Made by a program: the position numbers and the translations under genes. The notes beneath the pieces are model-generated. The model saw nothing but the letters and a program-made list of their open reading frames with translations, was not told the origin of the DNA and made no database searches. A stretch of DNA of 64,000 nucleotides. Source: an uncultured Cohaesibacter sp. (lineage in GTDB: Bacteria > Pseudomonadota > Alphaproteobacteria > Rhizobiales > Cohaesibacteraceae). The DNA lies in NCBI RefSeq assembly GCF_963678225.1, contig NZ_OY782764.1:62001-126000 (forward strand). Direction: 5' to 3'. The first letter of the stretch is position 1; each line of letters opens with the position of its first letter. Below are positions 1 to 8,714 of this stretch, piece after piece.

Positions 1-678
1 CACGAAGGTGAGGATCGAGATGATACCGATGGAAGGCAGGATCAGTGGCAACTTGATCTTCCAGAAAGCATTGATTCCCGTAATGCCATCAATTTCGCCT
101 GCTTCCAGAATTTCTTCAGGGATCGAGAGCAGCGCCGCATAGATCAGCATCATCGGAATACCGACAAACTGCCAGACCGAAATCAGCGATAGCGTTATCA
201 ATGCATAGGCTTCCTTGCCAAGCCATGGAGCGAACAAAGACTTAAGCCCCACCGCATCCAGCATGGAAGGTGCAATGCCCCAGATCGGCGAAAGGATCAG
301 CTTCCAGGCAAACCCCACAATCACGAAGCTAAGGATCGTGGGAATAAAAATGGCCGAGCGATAAAGCGCAGCAAAGCGCAAGCGCGGATGGCTGAGCAGC
401 GCCGCCAGCGCGACCCCGATCGGGTTCTGCACCAGCATATGGATGAAGAAGAATTTGAAGTTGTTGCCCAGTGCATTCCAGAATTGCTCGGACCAGCGCG
501 GATCACCGAACAGCATGTTGAAATTGTCCAGTCCGACAAAGGTGCGCACCTGATCGACATCGGTATAAAGGGCCAGGCGCAGGGTATTAAACAGCGGAAA
601 AATCATAACCGCCGTATAGACAATAACCGCCGGTGCCAGAAAAATGACAATATGCCATCGGAAGCGGGAAGCTTGCAT
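1..678 (-). CDS. Sugar ABC transporter permease, MalF/UgpA type (partial, C-terminus outside window)
   Basis: Inner-membrane subunit of a binding-protein-dependent sugar importer; 226 residues are visible before the window edge. I chose the ATG at 678-676 because a CTGGAG ribosome site precedes it and the protein then opens with a hydrophobic segment (IVIFLAPAVIVYTAVMIF). About five membrane segments can be seen. Near residue 189 is the EAA loop that docks on the ATPase, with the core EAGEIDGITG followed by KIKLP, which identifies the family. It follows the binding protein gene on the same strand. The second permease and the ATPase would be expected just beyond position 1. The substrate is not readable from the protein; the neighbouring MurQ/NagA genes suggest an amino sugar or a peptidoglycan- or chitin-derived saccharide. 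Confidence 0.9.
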   Translation of the reverse strand, partial: MQASRFRWHIVIFLAPAVIVYTAVMIFPLFNTLRLALYTDVDQVRTFVGLDNFNMLFGDPRWSEQFWNALGNNFKFFFIHMLVQNPIGVALAALLSHPRLRFAALYRSAIFIPTILSFVIVGFAWKLILSPIWGIAPSMLDAVGLKSLFAPWLGKEAYALITLSLISVWQFVGIPMMLIYAALLSIPEEILEAGEIDGITGINAFWKIKLPLILPSIGIISILTFV

Positions 679-823
679 CACGATCTCCAGTAGCGAAAAC
701 CCGGTTTCCAGAACGCCGATACGGCAGCAGGCCATTGGCGCGAGGGCTCTGAAGGGTGTCGATGAGGGCACTCTCCCTAAAAGAGGAAGAGAAGGCTCAG
801 AGGCCGGCTCATCGTCGAAGTCG

Positions 824-847
824 GCCAGACAGGAAACCCTGTCTGAC
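824..847 (-). other. Intercistronic stem-loop after binding-protein gene
   Basis: The 8-bp perfect arms CAGACAGG (826-833) and CCTGTCTG (838-845) have a 4-base loop and lie between the binding-protein gene and the permease gene. There is no T-run. Its position fits an mRNA-stabilising or attenuating hairpin that lets binding protein be made in excess of permease, a common ABC-operon arrangement; that role is inferred. Confidence 0.5.
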
Positions 848-870
848 CGCATTTTCACAGTCGGGATGGA

Positions 871-2118
871 TTACTTCTGGGGTTTATACCAGCTATCCAG
901 ACCATCCTGCAGTTTCTTGCCGAGCTCTTCTGGCGTAGCCGTTCCCTTGATGGCGGCAGCAGAGGCACCCCATGTTTCGTTTTCAAGGTTTGGCGTGCCA
1001 CGCGACAGGATCTGATAGGTGGAGCGAATGGTAGTTTCGCAATCACCGCGCCAGCTGACAAATTCTTCTGCAAGCGGGTCGCTGATTTCAACCGGCGCAC
1101 TGGAGAGCGGGAAGAAACCGGGGAGAGCGTTGCCGAAGATTTCCGCGAATTCCGGAGAAGCGACCCACGCAAGGAAAGTCTTTGCCGCTTCCGGATTTTC
1201 AGTCTTGGCGTTCATGCCAATGCCGATATCAACATGATCGGAGATATAGCAGGTGTCGCCCTTGGCTTTGACAGGAGGCTTGAAGGCACCCATCTTGAAA
1301 TCAGCCTGTTCGTTGAACATGGCAATTTCCCAAGAACCGGCAGGATAGATGGCTGCACGACCAAGGGTAAACAGGTTCTGGCTATCCGGATAGGTCTGGG
1401 CTTCAAAGCCGTCGCCCAGATAAGGCGCCCATTTGTGGAGCACTTCATAAGGCTCGACCCACTGCGGGTCAGTCAGCTTCTGTTCGCCCTTGATCAGAGC
1501 CAGACGGCCTTCTTCACCCTTCCAGTAGGTTGGGCCAATATTCTGATAGCCCATGGTGGCAGCTTCCCACTGGTCGTTGGTGCCCATGGCCATTGGAATA
1601 TAGCTGCCGTCTTCCTTGATCTTGTCCAGAACAGCAAAGAATTCATCTTCGGTTTCGGGAGCGGTAAGGCCAAGCTCGTCAAAGGCATCCTTGTTGTAGA
1701 TGAAGCCATGAATAACAGATGCCATCGGCACACAGAAAGTATGCGCGGCGTCATCGGTCTGCCAGGCAGCCTTGGCAACATCGGAGAAGTTGCTCATGGC
1801 ATCCATTGAGGTCAGATCTTCCAGATAGCCAGCCTTGTAAAGCGCAAGAGAGGCATCAAACGGACGGCAGCTGATCAGATCGCCTGCCGTACCCGCACCG
1901 AGCTTGGAGTTGATGGCCGAGTTATATTCGGTCGGAGCCATTGGGGTGAATTTCAATTTGATGCCAGGATTGCTGGCTTCAAACGCAGGAATGATCTTGT
2001 CCTGCCAGAGTTTCAGATCGTCGTTCCGCCAGCTTTCGATGGTCAGGGTAACGTCTTCCGCATAAGCGGCGCTGCTGAGCAATGTTGCAGCCAGTATAGC
2101 AATTGGAGTGAACTTCAT
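871..2118 (-). CDS. Sugar ABC transporter substrate-binding protein (family 1)
   Basis: Periplasmic solute-binding protein of 415 residues, usual length for MalE/UgpB-type carbohydrate receptors. It starts with a clear Sec signal peptide (MKFTPIAILAATLLSSAAYA, cleavage after AYA). The mature part opens with VTLTIESWRNDDLKLWQDKI and continues to the IIPAFEASNPGIKL region, the typical beta-strand and helix of family-1 receptors. The gene lies between murQ and the permease on the minus strand, so the three probably form one operon read from the promoter region near 3.1-3.3 kb. The ligand is inferred from context only: an amino sugar, MurNAc/GlcNAc or a disaccharide of them. An AGAGAGG-like ribosome site precedes the ATG. 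Confidence 0.9.
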   Translation of the reverse strand: MKFTPIAILAATLLSSAAYAEDVTLTIESWRNDDLKLWQDKIIPAFEASNPGIKLKFTPMAPTEYNSAINSKLGAGTAGDLISCRPFDASLALYKAGYLEDLTSMDAMSNFSDVAKAAWQTDDAAHTFCVPMASVIHGFIYNKDAFDELGLTAPETEDEFFAVLDKIKEDGSYIPMAMGTNDQWEAATMGYQNIGPTYWKGEEGRLALIKGEQKLTDPQWVEPYEVLHKWAPYLGDGFEAQTYPDSQNLFTLGRAAIYPAGSWEIAMFNEQADFKMGAFKPPVKAKGDTCYISDHVDIGIGMNAKTENPEAAKTFLAWVASPEFAEIFGNALPGFFPLSSAPVEISDPLAEEFVSWRGDCETTIRSTYQILSRGTPNLENETWGASAAAIKGTATPEELGKKLQDGLDSWYKPQK

Positions 2119-2173
2119 AACTAGGTTGAACCTCTCTGTTTAGGATTGCCCGATCCTCGGTTGTTCCGAATTG

Positions 2174-3085
2174 TTATTCTTGAATCTGGTCTGGTTTTGC
2201 GAGCCGCCCCAGAGCGCCTCGCAAGTTGCCTTTTGCCTTATCAAGCAGGGCTTGCGCCTCCTCGACGCAAAGATTGCCAGCCGCAATGAGACTGGCAAGT
2301 TTCACATTGCCGCAGGCAAGCGACAACGCTGTTTCTGCCTGTTCGACGGGCACATCGGCAATGACTTGCACGATTTGGCTCGCCCGTTTCTTAAGCTTGA
2401 GATTATCCGCCTTGAGATTGACCATCATGCCATCATGCACATGACCCAACTGGATCGCCATCAAGGTGGATAGGGTATTCATGGCTATTTTCTGTGCCGT
2501 CGCAGCCCCCATGCGGGTCGATCCGGAGATCACCTCCGGGGCAGTCTGCAAGAGGATGGAGCAATCCCCTAGCGCGAGCAGAGGTGTATCCGGATTATGG
2601 GCTATCGCAATAATGCGCGCCCCTTTTTGCTTCGCAATCCGGGCTGCTTCCAGCGTATAGGGCGTGGAACCGCTGGCAGACACGGCCACAAGCGTGTCAC
2701 TAGCCCCAATATCGGCAAGAGCAATGGACAGACTATCCGTCTCATCTTCGGTATCGCCAGGCATCTGGAAATTGGTCGGGATACCACCCGCCATAAGAAC
2801 CCGCACCGCACCGGCTTCAATTCCGAATGTACCGCCCAGCTCGAGAGCATCGGCCAGCATCATCAGGGCAGACGAGCCCGCAGCGGCATAAATCAGGGAT
2901 CCACCGCTGGCGAGCGAAGCGGCCATATGATCCGCCCCGACGCAGAGATCAGCAAGCACATCAGCAACGACTGTCGCAGCCTCAACCTGGCTTTCAACGA
3001 GCAGAGCCGCAACCTCCAGCGGCGCCCGCGCATCCAGACCAACAGCATCGGCATGCAGCTTTTCAGTCATACTGACCACGGCCAT
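2174..3085 (-). CDS. murQ: N-acetylmuramic acid 6-phosphate etherase-like SIS protein (MurQ family)
   Basis: Cytosolic lyase that would remove D-lactate from MurNAc-6-P to give GlcNAc-6-P for NagA. It has 303 residues, as in the family. The SIS fold is visible: AAAGSSALMM near residue 67, DALELGGTFG with the Glu expected for the catalytic acid/base, VSASGSTPYTL near residue 135, and the hallmark PEVISGSTRMGAATAQK near residue 185 followed by VNLKADNLKLKKRA. Compared with the E. coli protein as I recall it, GAGTSGR is AAGSSAL and GRTPY is GSTPY, so it is a divergent family member. It is the first gene of the minus-strand transporter operon. ATG 3085 abuts GGGAG; the alternative ATG at 3070 is also possible. 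Confidence 0.8.
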   Translation of the reverse strand: MAVVSMTEKLHADAVGLDARAPLEVAALLVESQVEAATVVADVLADLCVGADHMAASLASGGSLIYAAAGSSALMMLADALELGGTFGIEAGAVRVLMAGGIPTNFQMPGDTEDETDSLSIALADIGASDTLVAVSASGSTPYTLEAARIAKQKGARIIAIAHNPDTPLLALGDCSILLQTAPEVISGSTRMGAATAQKIAMNTLSTLMAIQLGHVHDGMMVNLKADNLKLKKRASQIVQVIADVPVEQAETALSLACGNVKLASLIAAGNLCVEEAQALLDKAKGNLRGALGRLAKPDQIQE

Positions 3086-3342
3086 CTCCCTGTTTTTTAC
3101 ATCTCAATATAATACCTATTAGGTACCAAATGTCTATCGCAAAATATGGCGCAATTTCATGCATTGTGGGCAAAAATTTTATGCAGATGCAATTTTGGTA
3201 TTGTTTTGGTCTTTCTTTAATTGCATCATTGAGGTATGAAATAAACAGATCAATGCACCATATAGAGAGACCACTCACCCAAAGCTTCCAACCACGTTGA
3301 AAGCACTTGGAAAGACAGATCTGGCGAGGCATTCATAGCGAC
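3086..3342. promoter_or_regulatory. Divergent promoter region murQ / GntR regulator with candidate operators
   Basis: This noncoding stretch separates the minus-strand transporter operon from the plus-strand nag operon. It contains the inverted repeat ACCTATTAGGT (3114-3124). Further on are two tandem half-sites, TGGTAT (3196-3201) and TGGTCT (3207-3212), embedded between TGCAATT and AATTGCA arms. TGGTCT resembles the half-site bound by NagR/YvoA-type HutC regulators as I recall it. Binding by the adjacent regulator is inferred. Confidence 0.45.
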
Positions 3343-3357
3343 ATGGGGACACCCCGA

Positions 3358-4113
3358 ATGACTGTAGAAGACTTCCTTCGGCCCGGAGAGTGGCTCAGCA
3401 AAAAGACAGGACCGCTCTATGCCGTTCTGAGCCGTCGCATCGAAAAGGGCATTGAACAGGGGCTTCTGCTGCCGGGCCATTCGCTGCCTGCCGAGCGGGA
3501 AATCGCCGAGTTGGCCGAGCTTTCCCGCGTCACAGTGCGCAAGGCCATTCAGGAGCTGGTTAAAAAGGGCGTCGTCGAGCAACGACAGGGCTCAGGTTCC
3601 TTTGTACGCGAACCAGCCAGCAAGGTGGAGCAGTCGCTTTCCCATCTCACATCCTTCACAGAGGACATGCTGGCGCGCGGCCTCAAAACGTCCTCCAACT
3701 GGCTGGAACGTGAGATCCGGCACCCTTCGCCGGATGAAATCCTGACCCTAGGCCTTTCCGCAAGCGGTCATGTTGCCTGCCTGCATCGCCTGCGTGAGGC
3801 CAATGGCCAGCCCATGGCGTTGGAACGGGCCGTGTTGCCCGTCGATATTCTGCCCGATCCGGAAGAAGTCAAAAGCTCGCTCTATGACATTCTGGAGCGC
3901 AATGGCAATCGCCCTGTGCGCGCGGTTCAGAAGATTTCCGCAGTCAATCTGGAAGCCCCTCAAGCAGAGTTGCTCGGGGTCGCCCCTGGCATCGCCGGGC
4001 TCAGCATCCAGCGCATTTCCTACCTGCAGAGTGGCAGGGCCATCGAATACACCAAATCTTTATACCGCGGTGACACCTATGATTTCGTCGCGGAAATGAG
4101 TTTTCCCAGATAA
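3358..4113 (+). CDS. GntR/HutC-family transcriptional regulator (NagR-like)
   Basis: DNA-binding regulator of 251 residues from the ATG chosen here (GGGGAC 7 bases upstream). An ATG at 3343 and a TTG at 3307 are in frame, so the start is uncertain. The N-terminal winged helix carries REIAELAELSRVTVRKAIQEL followed by the wing GSGSFV. The remaining ~170 residues are a UTRA effector domain (RLREANGQPMALERAVLPVDILP; final YRGDTYDF), which in this subfamily binds sugar phosphates such as GlcNAc-6-P or GlcN-6-P. It heads the plus-strand operon with a SIS protein, NagA, a kinase and CutC, and probably represses both divergent operons. Family assignment is firm; effector and targets are inferred from position. 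Confidence 0.88.
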   Translation: MTVEDFLRPGEWLSKKTGPLYAVLSRRIEKGIEQGLLLPGHSLPAEREIAELAELSRVTVRKAIQELVKKGVVEQRQGSGSFVREPASKVEQSLSHLTSFTEDMLARGLKTSSNWLEREIRHPSPDEILTLGLSASGHVACLHRLREANGQPMALERAVLPVDILPDPEEVKSSLYDILERNGNRPVRAVQKISAVNLEAPQAELLGVAPGIAGLSIQRISYLQSGRAIEYTKSLYRGDTYDFVAEMSFPR

Positions 4114-4152
4114 GCCCCAATCGGGTTTGCGATAAAAAGAAAGCTGTTTGTC

Positions 4153-5172
4153 ATGACCAAAATGCGACAAGAAACCGAAGAGATTCCGGTAGCCGTCGCC
4201 CGGTTGCTCGAAACCGCACCTGAAACCATCGCCCCCATCGCCAAGGCCTTCAAAGCCTTTGACCCTCGGGTCGTCGTTACCATCGCCCGTGGGTCTTCAG
4301 ACCATGCTGCCTATTTCCTCAAATATGCCATCGAACTGGTGCTCGGCCTGCCCGTCGCCTCGCAAGGTCCTTCCATCGCCTCCATCTATGGCGCTCCGAT
4401 GAAAATGGGAGGAGCGGCGACGATTGCTATTTCCCAGTCCGGCGCCAGCTCCGATATTGTCGCCATGGCCGAAACAGCGCGCAAGGGAGGAGCCCTCACC
4501 GCCGCCTTGGTCAACACCCTGCCCTCGCCGCTCTCGCAGGCCTGTGAGCATGCATTGGACATCAGGGCTGGCACGGAATATGCCGTTGCCGCGACCAAAT
4601 CCTACGTCAATTCGATTGTCGCCGGGCTCGCGCTCATCGCTTATTGGGCTGAAGACGACGCCTTGAAAACGGCGCTTGAACGTCTGCCCGAACAACTTGA
4701 AAAGGCCGAAAGCCTCGACTGGTCCCATATGTTGGAGCCCGTCGCCAAGGCCCAGTCGCTGTATATGCTCGGGCGCGGCCCAACCATGGCGATTGCGGCC
4801 GAAGCCGCCCTCAAATGCAAGGAAACCAGCGAACTGCATGCCGAAGCCTATTCCTCGGCTGAAATGCTGCACGGGCCGGTGTCGCTGGTGGATCGGGACT
4901 TCCCCGTCATCGCCTTTGCCGCACGCGACGCCGCTGAAAGCTCCATCGTCGACATCACCAAGGGCGTTGTTGCCAAAAACCCGCATTGCTATATTTCATC
5001 CGACCAATCAGCCGATGCCATCCAGCTGCCCTTTGTCGCCACAGATCATCCGCTGACCGATGCGCTGGCCCTGATCGTGCCCTTCTATCGCTTCGTGGAG
5101 CAGCTCTCTCTCAAGCGCGGGCTGGACCCGGACAATCCGGCTGCACTCAAGAAAGTGACGGTGACGCGATGA
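4153..5172 (+). CDS. SIS-domain glucosamine-6-phosphate deaminase/isomerase-like protein (NagB-II type)
   Basis: A 339-residue protein equivalent to the isomerase half of GlmS without the glutaminase domain. It has two SIS domains: ARGSSDHAAYFLKYAIE near residue 46 with ISQSGASSDIVAMA near residue 97, and LGRGPTMAIAAEAALKCKE near residue 205 with HGPVSLVD near residue 244. It ends in KKVTVTR, as GlmS-type proteins do. Such stand-alone proteins act as GlcN-6-P deaminases in alphaproteobacterial nag operons, converting NagA product to fructose-6-P and ammonia. Its stop overlaps the nagA start (ATGA at 5169-5172), indicating translational coupling, and no classical NagB is present nearby. An AgaS-like specificity for galactosamine cannot be excluded. 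Confidence 0.82.
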   Translation: MTKMRQETEEIPVAVARLLETAPETIAPIAKAFKAFDPRVVVTIARGSSDHAAYFLKYAIELVLGLPVASQGPSIASIYGAPMKMGGAATIAISQSGASSDIVAMAETARKGGALTAALVNTLPSPLSQACEHALDIRAGTEYAVAATKSYVNSIVAGLALIAYWAEDDALKTALERLPEQLEKAESLDWSHMLEPVAKAQSLYMLGRGPTMAIAAEAALKCKETSELHAEAYSSAEMLHGPVSLVDRDFPVIAFAARDAAESSIVDITKGVVAKNPHCYISSDQSADAIQLPFVATDHPLTDALALIVPFYRFVEQLSLKRGLDPDNPAALKKVTVTR

Positions 5173-6338
5173 CCAAGCCAACAGCCTTTTGCGCAGACCG
5201 CATTTTTGACGGCAATCGCTTCACGGAAAAAGCGGCATTGCTTGTTGATGGAGACACGGTTACGGGCATCGTGAAGCAGGATTCAATCCCCTCCCATTAT
5301 GCGCAGCACGCTAACAAGGCACCAATGATCGTGCCGGGTTTTGTCGATTTGCAGGTCAATGGCGGTGGTGGTGCCCTGCTCAACGAGACACCCACGCAAG
5401 AGGGCATCGCAACCATCTGTGATGCACACGCCCGCTTTGGCACCACAGCCTTGATGCCAACTCTCATCACCGACGGGCCAGACGTGCGCGACCGGGCGCT
5501 GGAGGCAGGCAAACAGGCTGCAAAAGCAAAGACCGCCGGTTTCCTCGGCCTTCATCTGGAAGGCCCGCATCTATCCGTGCCACGCAAAGGCGTGCATGTG
5601 GCCGATTTCATCCGCCCGATGGAAGAGCAGGATCTCTCCGTGCTCCTTGCCGCGCAAGGCACTTTCGGCAAGAGCATGATCACCATAGCACCGGAAAATG
5701 TCACCATTGATCAGGTCAAGGCCCTGGTCGAGGCGGGGTGGCATGTCAGCCTCGGACACACCGATTGCGATGCCGAAACCGCCTTTGCCTATTTTGAGGC
5801 AGGGGCCAGCATGGCAACCCACCTCTTCAACGCCATGAGCCAAATGCGCAACCGCGAGCCCGGTCTGGTGGGCGCTGTACTGACCACCGACAAGGCCTAT
5901 TGCGGCATGATCGCCGATGGCTACCATATCGCCAACGCCAACATGCGTGTTGCCCTTCATGCCAAACAGGGGCCGGGACGCATTTTCTTTGTTACCGACG
6001 CCATGTCACCGACGGGCACAGACGTAACGGAATTCATCCTCGGCGGCCGCCAGACCTTCCGCCGCGACGGGCGTCTCGCCCTTGCAGATGGCACGCTGGC
6101 TGGCGCCGATATCGATATGATCTCCATGGTCCGCAAGGCCCTCGCAACGCTGCCACTATCACAGGAAGAAGCCCTGAAGATGGCCTCACGCTATCCGAGC
6201 GAAGCCATTGGAGCGCAGAGCAAGGGCTGGCTCAAACCCGGCTTTGATGCTGATTTCCTCCTTCTGGATGAAACGCTTTGCTTGCAATCCACATGGATCG
6301 GCGGCACCTGCGCCCATAACAACAATAATAGCAACTAG
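5169..6338 (+). CDS. nagA: N-acetylglucosamine-6-phosphate deacetylase
   Basis: Amidohydrolase of 389 residues that converts GlcNAc-6-P to GlcN-6-P and acetate in the cytosol. The start at 5169 overlaps the previous stop (ATGA) and gives the normal family length; the frame is open further upstream, but that would duplicate coding of the preceding gene. Visible motifs: VDLQVNGGGG near residue 60, metal-binding GLHLEGPHL near residue 126, VSLGHTDCDAETA near residue 192, ATHLFNAMSQM near residue 216, and VTDAMSPTG near residue 276 with the catalytic Asp. With MurQ upstream and the SIS deaminase just before it, it forms the core of GlcNAc/MurNAc catabolism. Confidence 0.95.
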   Translation: MTKPTAFCADRIFDGNRFTEKAALLVDGDTVTGIVKQDSIPSHYAQHANKAPMIVPGFVDLQVNGGGGALLNETPTQEGIATICDAHARFGTTALMPTLITDGPDVRDRALEAGKQAAKAKTAGFLGLHLEGPHLSVPRKGVHVADFIRPMEEQDLSVLLAAQGTFGKSMITIAPENVTIDQVKALVEAGWHVSLGHTDCDAETAFAYFEAGASMATHLFNAMSQMRNREPGLVGAVLTTDKAYCGMIADGYHIANANMRVALHAKQGPGRIFFVTDAMSPTGTDVTEFILGGRQTFRRDGRLALADGTLAGADIDMISMVRKALATLPLSQEEALKMASRYPSEAIGAQSKGWLKPGFDADFLLLDETLCLQSTWIGGTCAHNNNNSN

Positions 6339-6349
6339 GGGCCTGCTGA

Positions 6350-7258
6350 ATGATCGTATGCTTTGATATTGGCGGCTCCACAATCAAGGGCGCTCTGGTG
6401 GACGATCCTCAAAAGATCAGCCCCGAGCCGCGCATTCCAACGCCGGGCACAGATTTCGAGGCCTTTGTCTCGGCGTTGCAAAGCGTTATAGCAAAGGCGA
6501 AGACACCACCGCAGCGGGTTTCCATTTCCATTGCCGGTTTCCAGCACCCGAAAACCGGCCTTGGCATAGTTGCCAACATCCCATGCCTGCATGGTCGACC
6601 GATTGCAGCTGATCTGGAAAAGGCCCTTGGCCTTCCTGTGACTATAGCCAATGACGCCGACTGCTTTGCCATTGCGGAAGCCGAATTCGGTGCAGGCGCT
6701 GGCCATCGCGTGGTCTTCGGCGTCATTCTTGGCACCGGTGTTGGCGGTGGCCTCGTCATTGACGGGCAATTGATCAACAAAAACGGCGGTTATGCTGGCG
6801 AATGGGGGCACGGACCTGTTGCGGCCACCATGGCAGGTACTCCGCCAGCAACCTTGCCCCGCTTCGCCTGTGGTTGCGGGCTGGAAGGCTGCATCGACGC
6901 CACATGCGGCGCCCGTGGCCTTGAGAAGATCCATCGCCACATCCATGGCATCGATGCCACCTCGGAAGAAATCCTGAAAAGCTGGCACGATCGCGCACCT
7001 GCGGCCTGCCGGACCATCGATATCTATCTCGATATTCTCTCCGCTCCGCTGGCCTTGATCATCAATACCGTCGGAGCATCGGTCGTCCCTGTGGGCGGAG
7101 GCCTTTCCAACGAGCCCAAACTGCTCGCAGCCATCGACAGGGCAGTCAGGAGCCGGATGCTGGTTGACCCGGAAACCCCGTTGGTCGTTCCGGCCCAAAA
7201 CAAGGTGGAACCGGGTCTTATTGGCGCGGCCATTCTGGGCATGAGGCAAAGCACATAA
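6350..7258 (+). CDS. ROK-family sugar kinase, probable N-acetylglucosamine/N-acetylmannosamine kinase
   Basis: ATP-dependent sugar kinase of 302 residues. The phosphate loop CFDIGGSTIKGAL is at the N-terminus, the catalytic Asp in ANDADCFAIAEAEFG near residue 102, and ILGTGVGGGLVIDG near residue 126. The ROK zinc site reads HGP followed by CGCGLEGCIDATCG near residue 177; the usual Glu after the last Cys of CxCGxxGCxE is Asp here, a conservative change. The gene follows nagA by 11 bases and would phosphorylate imported GlcNAc (or MurNAc/ManNAc) at O-6 for NagA or MurQ. It has no N-terminal DNA-binding domain, so it is an enzyme rather than a NagC-type repressor. Substrate is inferred from the operon. 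Confidence 0.85.
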   Translation: MIVCFDIGGSTIKGALVDDPQKISPEPRIPTPGTDFEAFVSALQSVIAKAKTPPQRVSISIAGFQHPKTGLGIVANIPCLHGRPIAADLEKALGLPVTIANDADCFAIAEAEFGAGAGHRVVFGVILGTGVGGGLVIDGQLINKNGGYAGEWGHGPVAATMAGTPPATLPRFACGCGLEGCIDATCGARGLEKIHRHIHGIDATSEEILKSWHDRAPAACRTIDIYLDILSAPLALIINTVGASVVPVGGGLSNEPKLLAAIDRAVRSRMLVDPETPLVVPAQNKVEPGLIGAAILGMRQST

Positions 7259-7294
7259 CCCCATTTTGCAACAGATGAACGGAGGCACTCCGCC

Positions 7295-8041
7295 ATGACT
7301 TCCAGCAAGCACGACGGCAAAGGCTCAACACTGCTGGAAATCTGTGTGGACAATAGTGACGGCCTTCAAACCGCGATCAGCTCAGGCGCCGACCGCATCG
7401 AGCTTTGCTCTTCCCTTGCCTCCGGTGGGCTCACTCCATCCATCGGCTTCATGGCCCTCGCGGCAGAAACAAGCCCGCTTCCTATTCATGCTCTCATTCG
7501 CCCGCGCAGCGGTGACTTCTGTTTCAATGCGCAGGATATCACCATCATGGCGCAGGATATCGCAGCGGCAAGAAGCGCAGGCCTTGCTGGTGTCGTTATC
7601 GGGGCCTCAAAAGAGGATGGGCGACTGGACCTCGGTACGCTTGAAACCCTGATCAAGGCAGCAGGGCCATTGGACATCACCTTGCACCGCGCTTTTGACA
7701 TGGTGCCGGATTTTACCGAAGCACTGGATCAGGCGGTCAGCCTTGGCATCAAGCACATTCTCACCTCGGGCGGGGCCGCTTCGGCCCCTGAGGCAATCGA
7801 CCAATTGCAAGAGTTGATCCGGCAAGGTGGCGATACCATAACCATCATGCCCGGCGGCGGTATCAACGCTGACACAGTCCAGCCATTCATCAAGATGGGC
7901 GCCAGAGAAATCCACGCCTCCTGCGCAAGCCTGCAAGGCTTGAAAGGCAAGGCCGCCGACCTTGGCTTCTCTCAGCCCTCCGAGCGGCAAACCGATCCCG
8001 ACAAGATCACAGCACTAAAAACCGCGCTCCTTGCTTTATAA
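7295..8041 (+). CDS. cutC: CutC-family TIM-barrel protein
   Basis: 248 residues, full family length. Typical CutC signatures are present: LEICVDN near residue 11, GADRIELCSSLASGGLTPS near residue 30, IRPRSGDFCFN near residue 66, GVVIGASKEDGRLD near residue 98, TLHRAFDM near residue 127, ILTSGGAASAPE near residue 151 and IMPGGGINADT near residue 181. CutC was named for copper homeostasis, but its biochemical role is unsettled, and this copy is the last gene of an amino-sugar operon with no copper gene nearby. That suggests a sugar-metabolic role here. The ribosome site GGAGG lies inside a 5-bp hairpin (CGGAG 7280-7284, CTCCG 7288-7292), so translation may be tempered. Confidence 0.9.
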   Translation: MTSSKHDGKGSTLLEICVDNSDGLQTAISSGADRIELCSSLASGGLTPSIGFMALAAETSPLPIHALIRPRSGDFCFNAQDITIMAQDIAAARSAGLAGVVIGASKEDGRLDLGTLETLIKAAGPLDITLHRAFDMVPDFTEALDQAVSLGIKHILTSGGAASAPEAIDQLQELIRQGGDTITIMPGGGINADTVQPFIKMGAREIHASCASLQGLKGKAADLGFSQPSERQTDPDKITALKTALLAL

Positions 8042-8714
8042 AAGCTAGCTATTGCCCAGATCCTCTGTCATGCCGCTTTGCCTCTCCTCAACCCTGCGAT
8101 ACAGCTGAGCTCTTTTGCGCCACCAAAATCAGCCCCTTACAGGCCGTTCAGCACCTGCCTCAGCTGGTTGCAGCGCAATTTTCAACACCTGTTCCAACGC
8201 TTCTAATGGCTACTAGCTCCCTTTAAAAACCGCAGAAATGCCGCATTCATACGTCCTCAAAGCAAATAGCTATGCGCTGGCTAAATCCGGCAATCAGAAG
8301 AAAAATCGCACAATTGCAAGAAGTGTATCGCCATGCGAGTAGGGTACGGGGTTCTACTGTTGCAAACAAAACCACGATACGATACGACCATCTCACAAAG
8401 TGGGATAGGTTCGGTTTTGTCAGCCAACCGAAGTGGAGGAACCCGAGGTGACTGAAGTCGTTCGCGACGCGATTTTCCAATCAAATTCAGCTTCTATCCG
8501 GATGATCAATGTCACCTGTCACCAACGTATTCCTGTGTCTGCATAGCAGCACACGGTGCGAACTGTTGATGAGGCAACATGAGTGCCTCTTTGGCTTTTG
8601 CTCACGTCCCCTAAGGCTTGTGCCCGCGCTTCTTCGAGCAATCAGAGGCAGATCTGAGAGCGCGGTAACGTCAAGAATGCTCTGAGGTAAAGAGCGATAA
8701 TGATGGAGTTAAAA
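8042..8714. other. Noncoding stretch before cyclase gene
   Basis: I recognise no gene in these ~670 bases. They contain a hairpin with 7-bp arms TTCGGTT (8410-8416) and AACCGAA (8426-8432), and a direct repeat GATACGATAC at about 8378-8388. That repeat resembles GATAC palindromes near the IclR gene and at 23 kb. A promoter for the cyclase gene is expected here. No T-run terminator for the preceding operon was found. Confidence 0.4.

Noticed and set aside
6335..7312. 325-residue open frame on the minus strand
   Set aside because: Antisense to the ROK kinase gene, which has an intact zinc motif and phosphate loop.
8042..8714. Riboswitch before the cyclase gene
   Set aside because: Only one short hairpin (8410-8432) is visible, and I could not match any known riboswitch core.
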